Origin: Oscillospiraceae bacterium
GTDB lineage: Bacteria; Bacillota; Clostridia; Oscillospirales; Ruminococcaceae
Length of the DNA stretch: 5,953 bases
Assembly: GCA_031271475.1 (NCBI GenBank)
Contig: JAISVP010000155.1
Coordinates: 1-5,953 of the forward strand
Direction of reading: 5' to 3'
Every line of letters begins with the position of its first letter. The first letter of the stretch is position 1. Shown here piece by piece: positions 1 through 5,953 of the stretch. The notes beneath the pieces are model-generated. The model was not told the origin of the DNA. It did no database searches and saw nothing but the letters and a program-made list of their open reading frames with translations. The translations under genes were made by a program, and so were the position numbers.

Positions 1-1144
1 CGTCCGCCGCGCCTTTTGTGATTTTGGACTGCGGCAGTTTGTTTTTGAGCGTGTTTTTTTGGCGCGGGTCAGCGGAGCCGGTCACACGCATTGCCTGATA
101 AACATAAGAACGTCCGGAAAGCGGATCGCGGATTGCACCGCCAAGACACGTAGCCGCACCTCCGAAAGGCTCAATCTCCGTAGGATGATTGTGCGTTTCA
201 TTCTTAAACATCAACAGCCAGTCCTCATCCACACCGTCAACATCCACGGTGATTTTTACGGAACAGGCATTTATTTCATCACTTTCGTCCAAATCTTCCA
301 GTTTTCCGTCTGCCTTAAGTTTCTTAGACGCAACAGTCGCTAAGTCCATAAGTGTAACCGGTCTGTCTGACAAACCAAGTTCTTCCTTTACACTTAAGTA
401 TTCTTTATAAGTTTCCCGAATTTCCTTGTCTTCTATTGTAACATCCTTAATATTTGTGAGGAATGTAGTATGCCGGCAATGGTCTGACCAATAAGTGTCA
501 ATAACACGCAATTCCGTAACAGTCGGTTCACGGCGTTCTTTGCGGAAATATTCACGGCAGAATTGTATGTCAGCAAGATCCATAGCAAGCGAATAATCCG
601 TAATTACAGCGGCCAGTTCCCTGTCCGTAGAATCAATAAATCCATATAAACGCCGTATTGCAGACGGTTTACCGTATTGCGAATCATTAACCGAACTCGG
701 CATGGGTGATGTTTCATGCATTTCTATAGGGTTAATGATGTAAGATTTAATTTTTTCTGTTTGGTAATCCGAAAGACTTCCCTCAAGAATATAAACACGT
801 GTATTTCTGACATGGCACCGCTGTTTCTGAGTAAGGATTTGTATACACTGTTCACAGCTGTCAGATCTTTGATCAAATTGCCCGGGCAATAATTCCGCAG
901 CAAAACAAACCCCGTTAAATTCCGGAAGTGATTCATATGTCAGGTCAACTTGAGGTTCTGAAAACACGGTATCTTTTGCTGCTTCAAAATCCTCCTGTGA
1001 GATATCCCAGACATCATATCTGTTAAGTATCCGGATGTTTTGGAGTTCAGCTATCCTTAACGCCGTCTTCAAATCACTCAATAAGGCTGTTGATTCAGCG
1101 GCATATTGGTGTTTTTTTTCAACATAAATGGTGTAAACAGTCAT
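1..1144 (-). CDS. purL: PurL, phosphoribosylformylglycinamidine synthase (5' part; cut by window edge)
   Basis: This cytoplasmic enzyme converts FGAR, ATP and glutamine to FGAM in step 4 of de novo purine synthesis. The frame stays open from an ATG at 1142-1144 to the window edge, giving 381 codons and no stop. Visible landmarks are the N-terminal PurS-like region with FSEPQVD and LPGQFDQR, the linker motif DTYWSDHCRHTT at about residues 216-227, and the start of the first catalytic domain with KNETHNHPTEIEPFGGAAT from residue 314 (H318, H320), followed by GGAIRDPLSGRSYVYQAMRVTG. These motifs and the spacing fit the long single-chain clostridial type, usually about 1,240 residues with a C-terminal glutaminase domain, so roughly two thirds lie outside the window. 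The start overlaps the mtaB stop as ATGA, with a GGGGG tract 4 nt upstream, which suggests translational coupling. No frameshift or missing motif is seen in the visible part. Confidence 0.96.
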   Translation of the reverse strand, partial: MTVYTIYVEKKHQYAAESTALLSDLKTALRIAELQNIRILNRYDVWDISQEDFEAAKDTVFSEPQVDLTYESLPEFNGVCFAAELLPGQFDQRSDSCEQCIQILTQKQRCHVRNTRVYILEGSLSDYQTEKIKSYIINPIEMHETSPMPSSVNDSQYGKPSAIRRLYGFIDSTDRELAAVITDYSLAMDLADIQFCREYFRKERREPTVTELRVIDTYWSDHCRHTTFLTNIKDVTIEDKEIRETYKEYLSVKEELGLSDRPVTLMDLATVASKKLKADGKLEDLDESDEINACSVKITVDVDGVDEDWLLMFKNETHNHPTEIEPFGGAATCLGGAIRDPLSGRSYVYQAMRVTGSADPRQKNTLKNKLPQSKITKGAAD

Positions 1145-2451
1145 AATTCCCCCACGGCACAGTTTTTTTCACAGTTTGTGATTTTAACATTCACGGTCTG
1201 ATTTTCAGTTAGTTTTTTCACGCTTTGAATTTTTACAAGGGTATAATTCGGTGTATGTCCCAAATTATTTTGCTCAACAAGTACGGGAAAAGTCTTTCCA
1301 ATTTGTTCCTTTATGTGTTTGCCGGCAAGAGTGTCGGAAAGTTCGGAAATAATCTTTACGCGCTGTTTTTTTACAGTTTCGGAAACCGCGCCGGAAAATC
1401 CTGCCGCCGCAGTGCCCGGACGCTGTGAGTACGGAAAAACATGTATTTTAGAAAATCCGACAGTCTGTGCAAAATCCACAGTTTCAACAAAATTCTTATT
1501 TGTTTCTCCGGGAAACCCTACAATAATATCAGTCGTGACAGAACAGTTCTTAAAGTTTGCACGCAACTTTCCAACAGTATCAGCAAAGAATTCCGGAGTA
1601 TAACGCCTGCCCATTGATGTCAATACAGCAGCACTGCCGCTTTGGAGCGGCAGATGAAAGTGAGGACATAATCCTTTAATGTTTTTTAATGCACCTATGA
1701 GAGAATCCGTAAGCAGATCCGGCTCTAAAGAACTTAAACGTATACGCTCTATACCATGAATTCCGGCACAGACCTTTACTGCGTCATTTAAACTGGCTGA
1801 TGTCAAATCCATGCCGTAAAGCCCTAAATTTATACCTGTTAAAACCAATTCTTTATATCCGCCCGCAGCGAACATTCCTGCTTCTTTTGCAATGCTTTCA
1901 ATTGGTTTTGACCGCACGGGACCTCTGGCATACGGAATAATACAGTACGCACAAAAACGCTCACACCCATCCTGTATCTTGATAAATGCACGGGTATGTC
2001 CGATGAAATTGCTGCAAGTGAGATCTTCGTATTCTTCACTGTTGCCGTAAGGCTCTATCTTTACGGTTTGACTGACGTTGTTTTCGATTGCATTATTAAC
2101 CAATTCTAACAGTTTTAATCGGTCTTTAGTTCCTGTAACAATGTCCGCATCAGACAAAATACCCGTCAGATCCGGTGAAACCTGCGGGAGACAACCTGTC
2201 AGCACTATAAGCGCCGTTGGAAAAGCAGATCTTAATGATCTTAACTGCCGTCGGGTTTTGGCATTGGCATTTGATGTTACAGTACAGGAATTCACGATAA
2301 AAATATCTGCCTGTGCTTTTTCTTCGGCAAAGTCATATCCGTCCTGCATAAACAATTCCCTGAGCACTTGTGTTTCATACTGATTTACTTTACAGCCAAA
2401 GGTAATAAAATACACTTTTGACTTCTTTAGCGGCTGATTTTTATTTGGCAT
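1141..2451 (-). CDS. mtaB: MtaB, tRNA threonylcarbamoyladenosine-37 methylthiotransferase (radical SAM)
   Basis: The 436-residue protein is predicted to add a methylthio group to C2 of t6A37, making ms2t6A in tRNAs that read ANN codons. The N-terminal methylthiotransferase domain carries the three cluster cysteines C20 (in TFGCKVNQYE), C56 (NSCTV) and C87 (TGC). The radical-SAM domain carries the CX3CX2C motif at C163, C167 and C170 (CERFCAYC). A C-terminal region of about 60 residues sits where family members have the TRAM RNA-binding domain. GCKVNQYE and ARGPVRS favour MtaB over MiaB, which usually has GCQMN, and over RimO. Length is normal for the family. The ATG at 2449-2451 has AAGG 11 nt upstream, overlapping the stop codon of the preceding gene, which lies only 13 bp away. 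The stop overlaps the purL start by 4 bp. Substrate choice rests on motif resemblance. Confidence 0.94.
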   Translation of the reverse strand: MPNKNQPLKKSKVYFITFGCKVNQYETQVLRELFMQDGYDFAEEKAQADIFIVNSCTVTSNANAKTRRQLRSLRSAFPTALIVLTGCLPQVSPDLTGILSDADIVTGTKDRLKLLELVNNAIENNVSQTVKIEPYGNSEEYEDLTCSNFIGHTRAFIKIQDGCERFCAYCIIPYARGPVRSKPIESIAKEAGMFAAGGYKELVLTGINLGLYGMDLTSASLNDAVKVCAGIHGIERIRLSSLEPDLLTDSLIGALKNIKGLCPHFHLPLQSGSAAVLTSMGRRYTPEFFADTVGKLRANFKNCSVTTDIIVGFPGETNKNFVETVDFAQTVGFSKIHVFPYSQRPGTAAAGFSGAVSETVKKQRVKIISELSDTLAGKHIKEQIGKTFPVLVEQNNLGHTPNYTLVKIQSVKKLTENQTVNVKITNCEKNCAVGEL

Positions 2452-2464
2452 AGGTTCACATACC

Positions 2465-2911
2465 TTACAACTTTGGGATTTTAATTAAAATCAGAAGCCC
2501 TGCAATAAGAACAAACACAGCGGCTCTTATAAAATCAACGCCGTAATTCTCAATAAAGACTCTGTTTTTAAACGCTTTTATATGATACACTACTATTTCA
2601 TTACCGTCCATTCGTATCCTGTTTGCCTGTCTTTCATGTATACTGTTCAGAGCACGTTTGTTATAGGTTATGCGTTCAGTTTCATCAAAATAAACCACAG
2701 TTGGATAGTAAGCGGTAATATTCTGGAAAAACCGTTCCAATTTACCGGCATAATAAAATGATTTAGCTGTAAAATCAAGCATGGTACCGATAATCCGTAT
2801 ACCGAATGCGCGGCAAATCAGTCCTCTTAAAGCCGTATAGACGCCCGCGGCAAGAAACAATGCCCCGAGCGTCACATTGAAGTAATCAATCATCATACGG
2901 AATACATACAT
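2465..2911 (-). CDS. Hypothetical small membrane protein with two predicted helices
   Basis: I do not recognise this 148-residue protein. It has a hydrophobic stretch at about residues 10-33 (core GALFLAAGVYTAL), a polar, Arg/Lys-rich segment of about 90 residues, and a second hydrophobic stretch at about 130-143 (AAVFVLIAGLLILI) ending in KIPKL. That predicts a two-helix membrane protein with one central soluble segment. Charges do not settle its topology. I chose the ATG at 2909-2911, which has AAGGA 10 nt upstream, the same spacing as groEL. The frame stays open to a TTG at 2960-2962 (165 codons), but that extension runs through a hairpin next to the groEL stop and has no clear ribosome binding site. 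The gene begins 64 bp after groEL and ends 13 bp before mtaB, so it is probably co-transcribed with mtaB. No function can be assigned from sequence or context. Confidence 0.72.
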   Translation of the reverse strand: MYVFRMMIDYFNVTLGALFLAAGVYTALRGLICRAFGIRIIGTMLDFTAKSFYYAGKLERFFQNITAYYPTVVYFDETERITYNKRALNSIHERQANRIRMDGNEIVVYHIKAFKNRVFIENYGVDFIRAAVFVLIAGLLILIKIPKL

Positions 2912-2930
2912 AAACAAAAGTTCCTTTTTA

Positions 2931-2972
2931 CAGTTAACAGCAAAGCAACCTCTGATTAACAAATGTCAACTG
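2931..2972 (-). other. Inverted repeat (RNA hairpin) just after groEL
   Basis: The nine-base arms CAGTTGACA and TGTTAACTG (minus strand) can pair with one G-U wobble around a 24-nt loop. The loop holds a second small pairing, CAGAG with CTTTG. The structure starts 3 nt after the groEL stop codon. No U-run follows it, so it does not look like an intrinsic terminator. A role in protecting the groEL 3' end or in RNA processing is inference. Confidence 0.45.
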
Positions 2973-2975
2973 ATT

Positions 2976-4784
<1,809 letters not shown>

Positions 4785-4845
4785 TCAGCTTTTTTCGTTA
4801 CTTTGTCAAAATCTTTGGTTTCTTTAGTTAAGGAACAAAGCATTA

Positions 4846-4883
4846 CAGCAGAATTTTACCTTTATACAACAAAAATTCTACTG
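4846..4883 (-). repeat. 12-bp stem hairpin in the groES-groEL spacer
   Basis: On the minus strand the arms are CAGTAGAATTTT (4883 to 4872) and AAAATTCTGCTG (4857 to 4846). They pair over 12 positions with one G-U and a 14-nt loop. The downstream arm can instead pair over 8 bp with an upstream GAATTTTA at 4901-4894, so two folds exclude each other. No U-tract follows, so a simple terminator is unlikely. A role in processing or attenuation of the groES-groEL message is inference. Confidence 0.4.
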
Positions 4884-5027
4884 GCTGAAACAATAAAATT
4901 CAGTTTCCTGGAATGTCTATTGTTTTCTACTCAAAACGGAAAATACTAATAATACTGCACGAATCGACTTGCAACGCTGTGCGTACATTTCCCAAAACAT
5001 GAACATAGGAAAACCAGCCGAAACTAC

Positions 5028-5053
5028 AATACTGTAGCCCATGCGGCAGTATT
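5028..5053 (-). other. Short hairpin 24 nt after the groES stop
   Basis: The seven-base arms AATACTG and CAGTATT pair perfectly around 12 nt, with a little further G/C pairing possible inside. The structure lies just downstream of groES and is followed by GTAGTTTCGG rather than a U-run, so it is a poor terminator. It could mark a 3' end or an RNA processing point. The evidence is only the inverted repeat. Confidence 0.3.
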
Positions 5054-5077
5054 TATTTTACAGATTAATACCAAAAT

Positions 5078-5365
5078 TTACTCTTCTACAACAGCTAAAA
5101 CATCTTTTTGACTGATCAGAATGAATTCTTCATCGCCGACTTTTACTTCAGTGCCTGAATACTTATTCATAAGCACCCTGTCACCGACTTTTAGTTGCAT
5201 AACAACTTCCTTGCCATCAACAGTACCTCCGGGACCTATTGCTATTACTTCGGCTACCTGAGGTTTTTCTTTGGCCGACCCTGGCAAGATAATGCCACCT
5301 TTCGTAACTTCTTCCGGTTCAGTCATTTTTAAAACTACTCTGTCATCCAATGGTCTGATCTTCAT
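5078..5365 (-). CDS. groES: GroES, 10-kDa co-chaperonin
   Basis: This protein forms the seven-subunit lid that closes the GroEL chamber in the cytoplasm. It is 95 residues long, the family's normal length. It begins MKIRPLDDRVV and contains the mobile loop at about residues 16-34, with the GroEL-binding tripeptide IIL at 25-27 (GGIILPGSAKEKP). It then has VAEVIAIGPGG and the roof and core segment VGDRVLMNKYSGTEV, and ends DVLAVVEE. The start at 5363-5365 is fixed by the AGGAGGT ribosome binding site at 5371-5377, 5 nt upstream. The gene is first in the minus-strand series, behind a sigma-A-like promoter and a CIRCE operator, which predicts HrcA repression relieved by heat shock. The only oddity is the 479-bp distance to groEL. 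Confidence 0.98.
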   Translation of the reverse strand: MKIRPLDDRVVLKMTEPEEVTKGGIILPGSAKEKPQVAEVIAIGPGGTVDGKEVVMQLKVGDRVLMNKYSGTEVKVGDEEFILISQKDVLAVVEE

Positions 5366-5525
5366 AGTTTACCTCCTCATATATTTTATCATGTGTTGAA
5401 GTACAGTTAGCGACCATTAAAACTGCATATTATACATCTGCATAAACTGCAGTATATCATAGTACCTTTTTGTAACTCTTGAAAGGTCAATTAGCAGTCC
5501 TTGCACTCGAGTGCTAACTATCATC
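5366..5525 (-). other. groES 5' leader
   Basis: If transcription starts about 7 nt past the -10 box, near 5525, the groES message has a leader of about 160 nt. Its 5' end is the CIRCE sequence. Further down, a small hairpin can form at 5431-5456: CTGCA pairs with TGCAG across GTTTA, with TATA ends and a short bulge. The TGCAG word occurs three times in this area. The AGGAGGT ribosome binding site (5371-5377) is unpaired in these folds. The start site is inferred. Confidence 0.5.
5491..5517. promoter_or_regulatory. CIRCE operator (HrcA site)
   Basis: The plus strand reads TTAGCAGTC, nine bases, GAGTGCTAA. The consensus is TTAGCACTC-N9-GAGTGCTAA, so 17 of 18 arm positions match and the exception is G for C at position 7 of the left arm. 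The site begins about 15 bp past the groES -10 box, at roughly +8 to +35 of the transcript, the usual place for HrcA repression and for an RNA hairpin. The spacer ends in GCACTC, so it also forms a perfect 12-bp palindrome, GCACTCGAGTGC, at 5503-5514. Confidence 0.95.
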
Positions 5526-5531
5526 TTTAAT

Positions 5532-5559
5532 ATTCTAACAAATTTTCAAAAAAAATCAA
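5532..5559 (-). promoter_or_regulatory. groES sigma-A-type promoter
   Basis: On the minus strand, a -35 box TTGATT (5554-5559) and a -10 box TAGAAT (5532-5537, five of six consensus bases) are separated by 16 bp with a T tract. The pair lies just upstream of the CIRCE and faces groES, which supports the call. Confidence 0.8.
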
Positions 5560-5577
5560 GTCTATTTTGATCTCTAA

Positions 5578-5609
5578 CACATTTTTTGTATATATGTACA
5601 AAAAATGTG
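5578..5609. repeat. Perfect 13-bp palindrome upstream of the groES promoter
   Basis: The arms CACATTTTTTGTA (5578-5590) and TACAAAAAATGTG (5597-5609) are perfect complements around TATATG. The repeat ends 18 bp upstream of the groES -35 box and lies about 50 bp upstream of the tRNA promoter's -35 box. With TGTA-N6-TACA at its core it looks like a possible regulator site. A terminator is unlikely because the stem is nearly all A/T and no U-run follows it on either strand. No binding protein can be named. Confidence 0.6.
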
Positions 5610-5642
5610 CTTCTTAAAAGAAAATTATTGTGAAAAATCCCT

Positions 5643-5687
5643 AAAAAAAAAAAAAAACTTGACATGCTGTTTCTGTTCTGATATAAT
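5643..5687 (+). promoter_or_regulatory. Consensus promoter for tRNA-Leu with upstream A tract
   Basis: A perfect -35 box TTGACA (5659-5664) and a perfect -10 box TATAAT (5682-5687) are separated by the ideal 17 bp. A run of 15 A (5643-5657) directly upstream could act as an UP element. The promoter faces the tRNA gene, and transcription would start near 5694. Full consensus agrees with strong stable-RNA transcription. A weaker second pair, TTGCAT (5756-5761) and TATAAA (5781-5786) with a 19-bp spacer, lies closer to the tRNA. Confidence 0.9.
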
Positions 5688-5698
5688 AAAAAACAGCA
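5665..5698. repeat. Inverted repeat spanning the tRNA promoter -10 box
   Basis: TGCTGTTT (5665-5672), in the -35/-10 spacer, and AAACAGCA (5691-5698), across the predicted start site, are perfect 8-bp complements 18 bp apart with the -10 box between them. This layout suits an operator. The left arm lies upstream of the start site, so the dyad would not fold in the RNA. It could also be chance in A/T-rich DNA. Confidence 0.4.
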
Positions 5699-5810
5699 AT
5701 TGGCATGACTCTATATTATTTTTTTATAGTTGCAGATCCTTTTTTGTGGAGCTTTTTGCATTCATTAGATTCTATACCCTTATAAATTACTGTTCGGCAA
5801 GATTGAAAAT
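5694..5810 (+). other. Leader of the tRNA-Leu transcript
   Basis: About 117 nt separate the predicted start near 5694 from the tRNA. The stretch is A/T-rich with several T runs and a weak inverted repeat, CTATA (5711-5715) with TATAG (5725-5729). I see no second tRNA and no coding frame. If the weaker promoter at 5756-5786 is used, the leader is only about 20 nt. Confidence 0.4.
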
Positions 5811-5893
5811 GCGAGTGTGCTGGAACTGGCAGACAGGCACGTTTGAGGGGCGTGTGTTTAGGCGTACGGGTTCAAGTCCCGTCACTCGCACCA
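5811..5893 (+). tRNA. tRNA-Leu (anticodon GAG)
   Basis: This is a complete class II tRNA that reads CUC and CUU. The acceptor stem is GCGAGTG (5811-5817) with CACTCGC (5883-5889), followed by discriminator A at 5890 and an encoded CCA at 5891-5893. The D arm has CTG/CAG and the loop GAACTGGCAGA. The anticodon stem CACGT/GCGTG closes a seven-base loop TTGAGGG, with GAG at 5845-5847. A variable region of about 11 nt lies at 5855-5865. The T arm is ACGGG/CCCGT around TTCAAGT. All stems pair, and A73 is the leucine discriminator. The gene diverges from groES. Confidence 0.97.
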
Positions 5894-5900
5894 GTATGAC

Positions 5901-5946
5901 TAATCTTATAGGATTTGAGAAATCAAGTCCTGTAAGATTATTTTTT
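5901..5946 (+). terminator. Intrinsic terminator of tRNA-Leu
   Basis: An 18-bp stem (5901-5918 with 5923-5940, two G-U wobbles) is capped by a GAAA loop and followed directly by six T (5941-5946). It starts 7 nt after the tRNA CCA, so the tRNA is probably a single-gene transcript. Confidence 0.95.
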
Positions 5947-5953
5947 ATCCCCC

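Noticed and set aside
1141..2451. MiaB or RimO instead of MtaB
   Set aside because: The GCKVNQYE motif and the ARGPVRS segment after the radical-SAM cysteines fit MtaB. MiaB normally carries GCQMN.
4946..4974. Possible groEL promoter TTGCAA-17-TATTAG
   Set aside because: It has only four of six matches in each box and lies about 350 bp from groEL, so it is too weak to annotate as a promoter. It is mentioned only as a candidate.
4917..5042. 41-codon frame on the minus strand between groES and groEL, partly hydrophobic
   Set aside because: It has no ribosome binding site, its start lies inside a hairpin, and a frame this short is expected by chance in a 479-bp gap.
5578..5609. Palindrome read as a bidirectional terminator
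   Set aside because: The stem is almost entirely A/T, no U-run follows on either strand, and it sits between divergent promoters where no transcript is expected to end.
5611..5622. Small palindrome TTCTTAAAAGAA between the divergent promoters
   Set aside because: It is short and A/T-rich in an A/T-rich spacer, so it is likely by chance.

Overview
The window looks like an ordinary chromosomal segment of a low-to-moderate GC anaerobic Firmicute of the class Clostridia. The evidence is the clostridial sequence style of GroES and GroEL, control of groES by a CIRCE operator, the long clostridial-type PurL, sigma-A-like promoters with A/T tracts and AGGAGG-type ribosome binding sites. Genus cannot be fixed by reading alone. 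I see no mobile element, CRISPR array or defence cassette.

Layout. All protein genes lie on the minus strand and read from right to left. Divergently, at the right edge on the plus strand, is a tRNA-Leu(GAG) gene (5811-5893) with a consensus promoter (5659-5687) and a strong intrinsic terminator (5901-5946). The 445-bp gap between the tRNA and groES carries two back-to-back promoters, a CIRCE heat-shock operator and two further inverted repeats. Leftward come groES (5078-5365), an unusually long 479-bp gap with hairpin-forming repeats, groEL (2976-4598), a small unrecognised two-helix membrane protein (2465-2911), mtaB, a tRNA methylthiotransferase gene (1141-2451), and the 5' third of purL (1-1144), which runs off the left edge.

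How the genes fit together. GroES and GroEL form the folding chamber and are probably repressed by HrcA at the CIRCE site. I see no U-tract terminator between groEL and purL. The membrane gene and mtaB are 13 bp apart, and mtaB and purL overlap by 4 bp (ATGA), so those three are probably co-transcribed and translationally coupled. They may also receive read-through from the heat-shock promoter. The most unusual points are the long structured groES-groEL spacer, a CIRCE whose spacer holds a second half-site, a 13-bp palindrome just upstream of the groES promoter, and an 8-bp dyad around the tRNA -10 box. None of these amounts to a demonstrated new system.
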